From: [Clostridium] fimetarium
GTDB taxonomy: Bacteria > Bacillota > Clostridia > Lachnospirales > Lachnospiraceae
Assembly: GCF_900111235.1 (NCBI RefSeq)
Contig: NZ_FOJI01000006.1
Location: forward strand, 1 to 64,000
Length of the DNA: 64,000 nt
Direction of reading: 5' to 3'
The translations under genes were made by a program, and so were the position numbers. Below, one piece after another: positions 1-7,658 of this stretch. Every line of letters begins with the position of its first letter. The stretch's first letter is position 1. The notes beneath the pieces are model-generated. The model was given only the letters and a program-made list of their open reading frames with translations, made no database searches and was not told the origin of the DNA.

Positions 1-81
1 ATGAACAATGTAAGACTAACGTCCACACCGCTATTTGTAAAAATAAATTCCACTAGTGATGGTATAGGGGATGGAATTTAA
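1..81 (+). other. Possible tail of an upstream reading frame
   Basis: The frame open from the window edge runs 26 codons and stops with TAA at 79-81. No family is recognisable, and the first codon being ATG may be chance. It could be the 3' end of a gene outside the window or non-coding DNA ahead of the T-box promoter. Confidence 0.15.
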
Positions 82-131
82 AATTTCAATTCACGAACCA
101 ACAATAATATAGATTATGTCGGATAAAAAAA

Positions 132-160
132 TTGACAACTAAAATACTCCATGATAAAAT
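132..160 (+). promoter_or_regulatory. Promoter of the T-box leader
   Basis: TTGACA at 132-137 and TAAAAT at 155-160 are separated by 17 bp, a near-consensus vegetative promoter. Transcription would start near 167, giving a leader of about 350 nt before the tryptophan synthase gene. Confidence 0.7.
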
Positions 161-166
161 TATAAA

Positions 167-414
167 AACCGATGAAAAAGAGTAAGTATTTTTTGATATT
201 TCTTCAAAGAGAGTCACAGGCGCTGGGATTGTGGTAAGCAAATGCAAAGAAGAATGGGCTTTTGAGGGCAAACTGAACTTATAGTAGGTACGCCGGAGAG
301 AATACTCCGTTAACAAATAAAAACATATATTAGTATGTTTTGAGAGGACGTAAGATATTACGTCAAGCCGGGTGGCACCGCAGGAGTTAACGCTCTTGTC
401 CCTGCAGTATTTTT
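167..414 (+). promoter_or_regulatory. T-box riboswitch, probably tRNA-Trp
   Basis: The diagnostic T-box core GGGTGGCACCGC lies at 370-381 and is followed by a terminator with a T-run. A Stem I-like region covers about 205-310, with a candidate specifier triplet TGG at 255-257. A small GACGTAAGATATTACGTC hairpin sits just before the core. T-boxes bind uncharged tRNA and then favour an antiterminator; the downstream trpB-type gene and the TGG triplet fit tryptophan sensing. The T-box call is firm; the specifier assignment is inferred from gene context. Confidence 0.85.
380..414 (+). terminator. T-box leader terminator
   Basis: GCAGG at 380-384 pairs with CCTGC at 401-405, and a T-rich tract follows at 408-414. 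The 5' arm overlaps the 3' end of the T-box core, as expected for mutually exclusive terminator and antiterminator folds. Confidence 0.65.
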
Positions 415-521
415 AGCATGGGATAGGGGTATTTTTTATGCCTTTTTTCCCAATAATAGAAACATATTTTGATAGCCGCTAAATAATGCGAATTAAATTC
501 GCGCGGCAGATGGGAGCTAAG

Positions 522-1901
522 ATGAAAGAAAAAACAATTCCTTACAAAATTTATCTTGAAGAAAATGAGATGCCAACTCAGTGGTACAATGTGCGCGCAG
601 ATATGAAAAACAAACCAGCTCCATTGTTGAATCCAGGTACGTTAGAGCCTATGACAGCGCAGGAGTTAAGTGGAGTGTTTTGTGATGAATTAGTAAAACA
701 AGAATTGGATGATGTCAATGCGTACATTGATATTCCAGAAGAAATAAGAGATTTTTATAAAATGTATCGTCCATCACCGCTTGTTAGAGCTTATTGTTTA
801 GAAAAAAAGCTACAAACTCCTGCAAAGATCTATTATAAATTTGAAGGAAATAACACAAGTGGAAGTCATAAATTAAATTCAGCAATTGCACAAGCTTATT
901 ATGCAAAAGAACAAGGGTTAAAAGGTGTTACAACTGAAACAGGCGCAGGACAATGGGGAACCGCATTGTCAATGGCATGTTCTTATTTCGATTTGGATTG
1001 TAAAGTATTTATGGTTAAAGTTTCATATGAGCAAAAACCATTTAGACGTGAAGTAATGCGTACTTACGGTGCAAGTGTAACTCCATCACCTTCTACTTCA
1101 ACGCAGGTTGGTAAAAGAATATTAGAAGCACATCCAGGAACAACAGGAAGCTTAGGCTGTGCTATTTCAGAGGCTGTAGAAGTAGCGGTTGGCTCTGAAG
1201 GATATAAATATGTACTAGGAAGCGTTCTTTCTCAGGTATTATTACATCAGTCTATTATTGGATTGGAAACGAAAGCTGCACTTGATAAATATGGGATTGA
1301 ACCAGATATCATTATTGGATGTGCAGGTGGTGGTTCGAATTTAGGCGGATTAATTGCACCATTTATGGGAGAAGTGCTCAAAGGCGAGAAAAAATATAGA
1401 TTTATTGCAGTAGAGCCATCTTCTTGTCCAAGTTTAACGAGAGGAAAATTCGCATATGATTTTTGTGATACAGGAATGGTATGCCCATTGGCAAAAATGT
1501 ATACATTGGGAAGTGGATTTATGCCTTCTGCAAATCATGCAGGCGGATTACGCTACCATGGTATGAGTTCTGTGATATCACAGTTATATGATGATGGTTT
1601 AATTGAAGCTACCAGTGTAGAACAAACAGCTGTATTTGAAGCTGCTGAACAATTTGCAAGAATTGAAGGTATTTTACCAGCGCCTGAAAGTGCACATGCA
1701 ATTCGTGTTGCAATTGATGAAGCTTTAAAATGCAAAGAAACAGGAGAAGAAAAAACAATTGTATTTGGCCTTACAGGAACAGGATATTTTGATATGGTAG
1801 CATATGAAAAATTCCATGATGGTGTAATGACAGATTATATTCCAACAGATGCTGATCTTCAACCAGGATTTGACGCGATTCCTAATATACCTGAAAAATA
1901 A
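522..1901 (+). CDS. trpB: Tryptophan synthase beta chain, TrpB2 type
   Basis: PLP-dependent enzyme that condenses indole with serine to make tryptophan. The 459-aa length and an N-terminal region longer than that of classical TrpB fit the TrpB2 group. The PLP lysine is in SGSHKLN (about Lys117), the ETGAGQWG loop follows, and the phosphate-binding GCAGGGSNLGG is near residue 266. The start at 522 is preferred because GGGAGC lies just upstream; the in-frame ATG at 486 has no ribosome site and would put the GC-rich hairpin at 487-501 inside the gene. No trpA or other trp gene is adjacent. TrpB2 proteins often act without TrpA, so this may salvage free indole. T-box control ties it to tryptophan supply. 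Confidence 0.9.
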   Translation: MKEKTIPYKIYLEENEMPTQWYNVRADMKNKPAPLLNPGTLEPMTAQELSGVFCDELVKQELDDVNAYIDIPEEIRDFYKMYRPSPLVRAYCLEKKLQTPAKIYYKFEGNNTSGSHKLNSAIAQAYYAKEQGLKGVTTETGAGQWGTALSMACSYFDLDCKVFMVKVSYEQKPFRREVMRTYGASVTPSPSTSTQVGKRILEAHPGTTGSLGCAISEAVEVAVGSEGYKYVLGSVLSQVLLHQSIIGLETKAALDKYGIEPDIIIGCAGGGSNLGGLIAPFMGEVLKGEKKYRFIAVEPSSCPSLTRGKFAYDFCDTGMVCPLAKMYTLGSGFMPSANHAGGLRYHGMSSVISQLYDDGLIEATSVEQTAVFEAAEQFARIEGILPAPESAHAIRVAIDEALKCKETGEEKTIVFGLTGTGYFDMVAYEKFHDGVMTDYIPTDADLQPGFDAIPNIPEK

Positions 1902-1916
1902 ATTTATATAAGTTTG

Positions 1917-1986
1917 CAAAAAAGAGCCGATTCATGAACGGCCCCTGCCAAGTAGACCGGGGTCAGTTCATGAACCGACTCTTTTT
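1917..1986 (+). terminator. Long hairpin terminator, repeat copy A
   Basis: AAAGAGCCGATTCATGAAC pairs with GTTCATGAACCGACTCTTT, closing a long stem followed by T5. The centre contains CCCC and GGGG arms around AAGTAG. A related hairpin lies at 2913-2993. Either would terminate transcription; the shared central sequence suggests a mobile or repeated origin. The rest of 1902-2243 is AT-rich and holds only the next promoter. Confidence 0.75.
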
Positions 1987-2141
1987 GATTACTATAGTTG
2001 GGATTACTATAGAAGGATAATTAATAATATATTTAAAGGTGTTACAAAGCGTTAGTAATGATTTATTCAAGTTGTTATTCATAAAAAGAATACCACTTGT
2101 CTAATTTTACTATTTTTTGTCAAATTATTAACAATTTATTA

Positions 2142-2205
2142 TTGACTTTTCATATGTAAAGATATATATTTTTTATCATATAATATTTTTTTGTATACGA
2201 TATAC
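2142..2205 (+). promoter_or_regulatory. Promoter and likely operator of the GntR gene
   Basis: TTGACT at 2142-2147 and TATATT at 2165-2170 are 17 bp apart. Downstream, GTATA-CGA-TATAC at 2193-2205 is a short perfect dyad of the size bound by FCD-type GntR proteins, placed where binding would block early elongation. The promoter is good by pattern; autoregulation is inferred. Confidence 0.5.
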
Positions 2206-2243
2206 TTCATAAAAATATAAAAAAAATTAAGGTGGGGAATCAT

Positions 2244-2894
2244 ATGGAATTAAAAGTAATCGACAAAAGAGTAACCTTATCAGATCAGGCTTATTATATT
2301 ATTAAAGATGCAATCATATCTAGCGTTTTAAAGCCGGGGGAAGTGTTAATAACTGAAAAACTTGGGGAAAAGTTAAATATAAGTAGAACACCTATTAAAG
2401 CTGCATTAACTCGTTTACAATATGAAAAAATTTTGTTTTTAAATGCTTCTAATAATTTTGTCGTAGTAGATATTACGCAACTAGATATTGAAGAAATAAC
2501 GCAAGTAAGAGAAAAGGTTGAAGTATTAGCAGTTGAATTATTAGAAAATAAAATAACTGAAAATCAGATTCAAATATTAAAAGATATTATTGAGAAATAT
2601 AATATTGCAATTGAAAATACTAGCTTTTGTGAAATGCTTGAATGTGAATATGAATTTCATAATACATTGGCTGAATTCTCAGAAAACAAATTTCTAATTG
2701 ATACTATACGTACTGCAAATAATATTGTGAAAATATATTTAATGCTTTCTGGGACATATGAAAAATATTGTGATAATGCAAATTTAGAACACCAAGAAAT
2801 TGTTGATTTTATTATAAATAAAAATTTTGGAAAAGCGAAGGAAGCAATGGCAAGGCATATTGGAAATCTGAAAAATAGAATGTTAAATCAATAG
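2244..2894 (+). CDS. GntR-family regulator, FCD subfamily
   Basis: A 216-aa cytoplasmic DNA-binding protein. An N-terminal winged helix (about residues 10-75, with ISRTPIKAALTRL as recognition region) is followed by an all-helical FCD ligand domain. FCD members usually sense organic acids or sugar acids. The start at 2244 follows AAGGTGGGG with 6-7 nt spacing; the GTG at 2232 would lie inside that ribosome site. No transport or catabolic gene is adjacent, so the target is unknown. The gene stands alone between two related hairpins. Confidence 0.85.
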   Translation: MELKVIDKRVTLSDQAYYIIKDAIISSVLKPGEVLITEKLGEKLNISRTPIKAALTRLQYEKILFLNASNNFVVVDITQLDIEEITQVREKVEVLAVELLENKITENQIQILKDIIEKYNIAIENTSFCEMLECEYEFHNTLAEFSENKFLIDTIRTANNIVKIYLMLSGTYEKYCDNANLEHQEIVDFIINKNFGKAKEAMARHIGNLKNRMLNQ

Positions 2895-2912
2895 AAATAT
2901 ACATATAAAAAA

Positions 2913-2993
2913 TCGAAAAAGAGCCCTTTACATAATGAACTGCCCCTTGTCAAAGTAGGCGGGGTCAGTTCATCATGAGAAGGAGCTCTTTTT
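2913..2993. terminator. Bidirectional hairpin, repeat copy B
   Basis: AAAAAGAGC at the left pairs with GCTCTTTTT at the right, and inside ATGAACTGCCCC pairs with GGGGTCAGTTCAT. It sits between the convergent GntR gene and the nitroreductase operon and has T-runs on both strands, so it can terminate both. Its centre resembles the hairpin at 1917-1986. Confidence 0.75.
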
Positions 2994-3043
2994 ATTGTGC
3001 GCGCGGCACGGGAGGGATCTTCTTGATAATGTATGTATTGTAT

Positions 3044-3886
3044 TTAAGCAGTAATCCATGAAAAAATATACTCAGTTTGTTCGGGAACATCTAAAGTAGG
3101 TGTTTGTAATTTTTTGAATTCGCCCTTCAAATCTTTTTCAAGTGCTGCTAGATGAAAATGACAAGCGGCGATACCAATATCCACTTTTTGAATGTCATAA
3201 CCAAAGCTCGTGCTGTATCCTTTTGCTTGTAATTCATAAAAGTGGTAGGTTGTACCATCTTGTAAGATTCTCCAAGGTTGTTTGTTAGAAGCAGATGGTG
3301 CAAGGCGTATCATTTCCAAAGGAAAAGCATAAGCACCAGCATCTGCTAGTGATAATAACTTAGTGAAGTTTTTGTTATAAAAAAGATCACTCCATGGTTT
3401 TCTATGATCAGATTTGGCAACCATACGGACTAAGGAATCTGCAATTCGCTTTTTGCTAGAAGGATAGCCAAAAGGTGAGATGGCAGGGAAAATCTCATTT
3501 TCTTTGATTTCAAATGCATTTTTGAAACTACTACGGTTAAAAGTTCCACCTAACCAACAAGTTCCTAGACCTAAGGAAGTAAGATACAATATCAGCTTTT
3601 CAAATTCGTATCCGAGTGCCTCAAGTGCAAGCTCACTTTTTTCGACCGTTGCTCCAATATAATTGTTTGCACCTTTAATTACACCGTAAGTTCCAAGCTT
3701 TTCAGAATTTGTCGAAGTATTTGACTCAAGCAGTTTAAAGCTTACCTTAACAGAAAAAGGGTTGGATAGTGTACTAATATAAGTGTTGATTTTTTCTTTC
3801 GTTTCCGAAGAAATCGGTTGATCTGTATAAGTTCTTGTACTATATCTAGTTTTTACAGTTTCTTCAATTGAAAATTCTAAATTCAT
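3044..3886 (-). CDS. TM1586-type nitroreductase
   Basis: A 280-aa flavin-binding nitroreductase-fold protein of the long TM1586-like type, in which two half-domains are fused. SVRTYSTRTY-like N-terminal basic segment (TRYSTRTY) and the second-half motif APSASNKQPWR, a flavin phosphate contact, are visible, as is GLGTCWLGG. The start follows AGGAGG on the minus strand. It is the last gene of a four-gene operon, 11 bp after the monooxygenase gene. Likely substrates are quinones or nitroaromatics, reduced with NAD(P)H; the physiological substrate cannot be read from sequence. Confidence 0.8.
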   Translation of the reverse strand: MNLEFSIEETVKTRYSTRTYTDQPISSETKEKINTYISTLSNPFSVKVSFKLLESNTSTNSEKLGTYGVIKGANNYIGATVEKSELALEALGYEFEKLILYLTSLGLGTCWLGGTFNRSSFKNAFEIKENEIFPAISPFGYPSSKKRIADSLVRMVAKSDHRKPWSDLFYNKNFTKLLSLADAGAYAFPLEMIRLAPSASNKQPWRILQDGTTYHFYELQAKGYSTSFGYDIQKVDIGIAACHFHLAALEKDLKGEFKKLQTPTLDVPEQTEYIFSWITA

Positions 3887-3897
3887 ATAGTTGCCTC

Positions 3898-4188
3898 CTA
3901 GACAAGTTTTTGATAGAAATTATTCTCACCGGGTTTCTCAGTGAAATCTGCGAGCATAGGAACTATTTCTAGAAAATGTTTTGCAGCCATATGCTGTCCA
4001 AGTGCTTCTTTACTTTCCCACTCTTCAATAATAGTTAGGATATGAGAATCTTTTACATCTTGAAATAATTCATAATGGATGCATCCTGCATCGTTTTTGT
4101 TAGTTTCTTGAACCAGTTTCGTTACCAATGAGATAAATTCGTTAATTTTATCTGCCTTCACATAATTTTTTGCTACAATTTTAATCAT
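3898..4188 (-). CDS. ABM-superfamily monooxygenase (YgiN-like)
   Basis: A 96-aa single-domain ferredoxin-like-fold protein of the antibiotic biosynthesis monooxygenase family. Typical features are ETNKNDAGCIHYELFQD and a tail with ILTIIEEWESKEALGQHM. Members act on quinols or aromatic substrates without metal or flavin cofactor. Its start overlaps the upstream nitroreductase stop by 8 nt, so the two are translationally coupled. Together with two nitroreductases this suggests handling of quinone or nitro compounds. Confidence 0.8.
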   Translation of the reverse strand: MIKIVAKNYVKADKINEFISLVTKLVQETNKNDAGCIHYELFQDVKDSHILTIIEEWESKEALGQHMAAKHFLEIVPMLADFTEKPGENNFYQKLV

Positions 4189-4708
4189 TGTATGTTTCTC
4201 CTTTAGTCCATTTTTCTAAATGAATTCTTTCAGCAATATATCGGTCGACAAACTCGTTTTTTTGACCATCTGGATAGCCAATAGCAATCATAGCAAATGG
4301 TTTGATATTTTCTGGTAAATTGTACAAATTTTTAATGTAATCAATTGCTACATCAGCAGTAGCGACACCTAGCCAAACTGCACCAAGTCCGAGATATGTT
4401 GCTTCTAATAAAATATTTTCAGTAGCAGCACCCATATCTTGTTGCCATCCAGTTGGTACTTTAAAGTTATTGCTGTTTGCCAAAAGTACAAATGTGACTG
4501 CAGAATCAGCAACTGGTTTTGAATAAGGTGTTGTTAAAGAAAGCGTCTTTAAATTTTCTTTATCTTCAACTACAATAAACTCCCAAGGTTGCTGATTTGC
4601 AGCGGAAGGGGCTTGCATAGCAGCGCGAAGTAGCTTATCAATCTTTTCCTTTTCAACGGGTCTGTCCTCAAATTTGCGAATGCTTCTGCGATTAAATATT
4701 TCTTTCAT
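4181..4708 (-). CDS. Nitroreductase family protein
   Basis: A 175-aa FMN oxidoreductase with the N-terminal NRRSIRKFEDRPVE signature, the flavin motif APSAANQQPWEF, and the C-terminal GYPDG loop. The start is placed at the second Met because GGAGAA within the first codons spaces well to it; the first ATG at 4723 has no ribosome site. It lies directly after the MarR gene and overlaps the next gene. Probably reduces nitro or quinone substrates using NAD(P)H. Confidence 0.88.
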   Translation of the reverse strand: MKEIFNRRSIRKFEDRPVEKEKIDKLLRAAMQAPSAANQQPWEFIVVEDKENLKTLSLTTPYSKPVADSAVTFVLLANSNNFKVPTGWQQDMGAATENILLEATYLGLGAVWLGVATADVAIDYIKNLYNLPENIKPFAMIAIGYPDGQKNEFVDRYIAERIHLEKWTKGETYND

Positions 4709-4744
4709 AGTTTTATTCTCCATATCTTTAAATTTTTGTTTGTT

Positions 4745-5185
4745 TTATTTACTTTCTAGTTTTGCAATAATCTTGTTTGCAGTTGAGATAAACTGCTCAC
4801 TTTCCTCAATTGTTAGGATATCAGAGTAAATTTCATGTACATGTGCCCATGCCTTCTCGATTTCAGGCTGTAAATGCAAACCCTTTTCAGTCTTGAAAAT
4901 ATAGACATTTTTGCCCTCTGATTTACGTGAAACAAGTCCTTTGTTTTCCAACTTTTCAATGAAACGTGTGATTGTTGATGGCGTCATATGAAGTGCTTCA
5001 CCGATTTGTTTTTGCCCAAGGCCGTCGCTTATATTTACAATATGAAGCAAAAATGCATGACTAGGGGATAAACCAGTTACTTTAAAATCCTCTTCAGCAG
5101 TTTTTCCTAATACTCGCGCTAATTTACATGATGAGAAAAACAGACATTCATTGAGTTGAGTATCAGTATTATCTATATGGTCCAT
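4745..5185 (-). CDS. MarR-family regulator of the nitroreductase operon
   Basis: A 146-aa winged-helix regulator: recognition helix in HMTPSTITRFIEKLENKGLV, wing in RKSEGKNVYIFKTEKG, and flanking dimerisation helices. It is the first gene of the operon, preceded by AAGGAGG. The N-terminal half contains two cysteines (Cys14, Cys20 in ECLFFSSC), which could be redox-active as in other thiol-based MarR proteins, but this is inference. The operon promoter overlaps a strong palindrome at 5205-5230, consistent with self-repression released by phenolic, quinone or oxidant stress. Confidence 0.88.
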   Translation of the reverse strand: MDHIDNTDTQLNECLFFSSCKLARVLGKTAEEDFKVTGLSPSHAFLLHIVNISDGLGQKQIGEALHMTPSTITRFIEKLENKGLVSRKSEGKNVYIFKTEKGLHLQPEIEKAWAHVHEIYSDILTIEESEQFISTANKIIAKLESK

Positions 5186-5204
5186 AGTTCCTCCTTTTTG
5201 AATT

Positions 5205-5253
5205 TATAGTTGGTTGTACATACAACTATAATGCATTAATTAGAATTAGTCAA
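5205..5253 (-). promoter_or_regulatory. Promoter with overlapping MarR-type operator
   Basis: On the minus strand TTGACT (5248-5253) and TATAGT (5225-5230) are 17 bp apart. The -10 box forms one arm of a perfect inverted repeat: TATAGTTG at 5205-5212 and CAACTATA at 5223-5230. A nested dyad GTTGT-ACAT-ACAAC occupies 5213-5226, and a further half-site ATAGTTGT lies at 5253-5260. A dimer bound here would block the -10 region. Confidence 0.75.
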
Positions 5254-5308
5254 TAGTTGTTATAGAAGTATTACTGATTTTATAATATTTTATTTGATGA
5301 ATTATAAT

Positions 5309-5350
5309 AGGAAACTTAGCCTTCCGGTTCTAATGGGTAGGCTAAGTTTA
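5309..5350 (-). terminator. Hairpin downstream of the methyltransferase gene
   Basis: AACTTAGCC pairs with GGCTAAGTT around an 18-nt loop, just after the stop of the minus-strand gene. The T-tract is short, so it may be a weak terminator or an RNA-stabilising hairpin. Confidence 0.45.
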
Positions 5351-5357
5351 TAAAGAA

Positions 5358-6329
5358 CTATATTATTATGACAGCGGTTCCTGAGATATCGCTTAATGGA
5401 AAGATACTTATGACATTTTCTGAACAGAATTTTTTGATTGCCTCTTTTGCACCTTTAAAACGGAAATTATTGTAATCATGGATAAATATATAACCACCTT
5501 TTTTCAGCCGTGGATAAAAATATTGTAGGCCAGAATAGATTGGATTGAATAAATCGGTATCAATACTAACAAATGAAAACTGCTCATTCAAATCACATAC
5601 AGTATCTGGAAAATATCCTTTTTTAACGATACAATTTTGTGGATACTTCATTCTTGATAAAACAAAATCAACACTTGTATTCGAGAAGTCAGAAGTAGCA
5701 GACTCCGAAAAAAAATTATTTCGCTCCGTAACTAAATCTTGTTCATTAAAACCTTCAAAAGTATCAAATAAATATAGGTTCCTATCGAAAAATATCTCAT
5801 TTAAAACCTTTGCAAAATCACCACGAAAAACACCTAATTCGGCAATGTTACCTTCTATATGATTATTGTATATTTCTGCTGCTGTAAGTTCAAGTGAAGA
5901 GAGTCTTACATAATCACATGTTTGATAGATATCAGTTAATCTTTCACGACCTAAATTTTGCATACTACATACAGCATAGGGGTCAATAGTTCGCGAACAA
6001 AACTGATTTAATATTATGGTATGATGAAGTAACGATTCCTTTAACTGATTACTATAATATGGATTAAGTCCTATAATTATATCTTTATGAATGCCAATAT
6101 TAGTTAGTTGATTAAAAATATCATCATAATATCTTGTAGTAATTATAATATAATCAAAGTCGTAATTTACTATAGCATCAGGTGCAATGATTTTTATATT
6201 ATTTAGTTCTGTCCCTTGTATTGAGGTATTGTTATCAACATATGCCAGTATAGTTGCATTATTATAATCAATATTGGATAATAAATCCTTGCAAGCACTG
6301 CCGACTCCAAATAATAATAATTTGTACAT
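5358..6329 (-). CDS. TylF/MycF-like O-methyltransferase with N-terminal Rossmann domain
   Basis: A 323-aa two-domain protein. Residues 1 to about 95 form a nucleotide-binding-like domain starting LLFGVGSACKDLL with VDNN and IIITTRYYDD strands. Residues about 130-323 match SAM-dependent methyltransferases of the TylF group: ELGVFRGDFAKVLNE (SAM loop), LYLFDTFEGF, SIDTDLFNPIYSGLQYF and KGGYIFIHDY. Such two-domain proteins are common near surface-polysaccharide genes, where they methylate sugars. No glycosyltransferase is adjacent here. It is a single-gene unit with its own AAAGGAGG site. Confidence 0.8.
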   Translation of the reverse strand: MYKLLLFGVGSACKDLLSNIDYNNATILAYVDNNTSIQGTELNNIKIIAPDAIVNYDFDYIIITTRYYDDIFNQLTNIGIHKDIIIGLNPYYSNQLKESLLHHTIILNQFCSRTIDPYAVCSMQNLGRERLTDIYQTCDYVRLSSLELTAAEIYNNHIEGNIAELGVFRGDFAKVLNEIFFDRNLYLFDTFEGFNEQDLVTERNNFFSESATSDFSNTSVDFVLSRMKYPQNCIVKKGYFPDTVCDLNEQFSFVSIDTDLFNPIYSGLQYFYPRLKKGGYIFIHDYNNFRFKGAKEAIKKFCSENVISIFPLSDISGTAVIII

Positions 6330-6658
6330 ATTCCTCCTTTATTCTAAAAACTATAACAATTATAAGTCTATAAATATATGTTAATATCAGCGTATTCACC
6401 AGAGGATAATATTGTGCATTTTTTAATAGGATATCAAATAGTAAGAAATGACTTTAATTAAAAAAATATAAGCATATTATAGATTAAAATGTTATATTAG
6501 TACCATATACTCTAGGAGGTGAATGATTTTTGAATCCAGCAATATGATTGTGTTGCTTTAATTTCGTTACATTATTTGTTGTGTTACGTGTATAATAAGC
6601 TATGAACAGTAAAAAAATATTAAGATACATAAATCTAATACAAAAGGAATAAATAAAA
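6330..6658 (+). other. Gap with a short orphan reading frame
   Basis: This AT-rich gap separates divergent genes. A perfect AGGAGGTGA ribosome site at 6515-6523 precedes a 12-codon frame, 6523-6561, encoding MIFESSNMIVLL. No known leader peptide is recognised; it may be a gene start left after deletion or a leader for the SDR gene. No convincing promoter or terminator was found in the remainder. Confidence 0.3.
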
Positions 6659-7525
6659 ATGGATATTTTGGTTATTGGCGGTACAAGATTTTTTGGAATA
6701 CATTTAGTAAACGAATTGTTGTCGGCAGGACATAAGGTAACAATCGCAACCAGAGGTAAGGCAAGTGATCCGTTTGGGGATAAGGTTACAAGATTGATTT
6801 TGGATAGAACGGACCGAGAAACGATTAAAACGGCAATATATTGGAAAAAATTCGATGTTGTTTATGACAACCTTGCTTATTGTTCTAATGATGTGAGAAA
6901 TGTTTTGGATTTTGCAAAATGTGAAAGATATATTTTGATGTCAACAACATCAGTTTATGATAAACATTTAGAAACAAAAGAAGGTGAATTTAATCCAATA
7001 GATGAAACTTTAGTATGGTGTGAAAGAGACGAGTTTCCATATAATGAATCGAAACGCCATACAGAATGTGCACTATTTAAGCATTATAAAAAAATGCCAT
7101 CGATGGCAATTAGATTTCCTTTTGTAATAGGAGAAGATGATTATACAAAACGACTATATTTCTATGTGGAACATGCAATCAAGCAGATTCCAATGTATAT
7201 TGATAATTTAGGATGTAGGATGGGATTTATCCGTTCTGATGAAGCTGGGAAGTTTATGGCATATTTTGCTGACAAAGATTTTACAGGTTATATCAATGGT
7301 AGCAGCGATGGAGTAATCTCTATAAAAGAAATCTTAGATTATGTAGAAACAAAGACAGGTAAAGTTGCTATTCTTGCAGCGGATGGCGATCAAACACCAT
7401 ATAATGGCGAGCATGAATACAGTATCAATACGAATAAAGCTAAAAATCTAGGCTTCGAATTCACAACATTACAGGACTGGATATATGAGCTGGTTGATAA
7501 ATATATTGAATTAGCTAAGGACTGA
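6659..7525 (+). CDS. SDR / NAD-dependent epimerase-dehydratase family protein
   Basis: A 288-aa extended or atypical short-chain dehydrogenase. The N-terminal GGTRFFG dinucleotide motif, STTSVYD strand and catalytic-type YNESK (Tyr-x3-Lys) are present. The closest recognisable group is the CSP41/isoflavone-reductase-like epimerases found singly in Clostridia. No sugar-nucleotide operon is adjacent and its substrate is unknown. The ribosome site AAAAGGAAT is modest. Confidence 0.75.
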   Translation: MDILVIGGTRFFGIHLVNELLSAGHKVTIATRGKASDPFGDKVTRLILDRTDRETIKTAIYWKKFDVVYDNLAYCSNDVRNVLDFAKCERYILMSTTSVYDKHLETKEGEFNPIDETLVWCERDEFPYNESKRHTECALFKHYKKMPSMAIRFPFVIGEDDYTKRLYFYVEHAIKQIPMYIDNLGCRMGFIRSDEAGKFMAYFADKDFTGYINGSSDGVISIKEILDYVETKTGKVAILAADGDQTPYNGEHEYSINTNKAKNLGFEFTTLQDWIYELVDKYIELAKD

Positions 7526-7590
7526 TTTACGATAACTCATAAAGAAACAAAAAAAGCCCGCATGAAAAGAAGAATATTTTGTTAAAAAGC

Positions 7591-7621
7591 TTGACTTGAA
7601 CCTTACGTATAGCTATATGAT
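7591..7621 (+). promoter_or_regulatory. MerR-type promoter with 19-bp spacer
   Basis: TTGACT at 7591-7596 and TATGAT at 7616-7621 are separated by 19 bp, the hallmark of promoters activated by MerR proteins through DNA untwisting. The spacer contains the palindrome TACGTA. It lies directly ahead of a MerR gene, implying autoactivation. It also shows that the upstream TTG at 7596 cannot be the start. Confidence 0.7.
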
Positions 7622-7658
7622 AAGCCATATTAATCAAAATAAAGGAGAATTGAAAAAT

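Noticed and set aside
86-316. Minus-strand open frame of 76 codons
   Set aside because: Antisense to the T-box leader; structured RNA explains the sequence.
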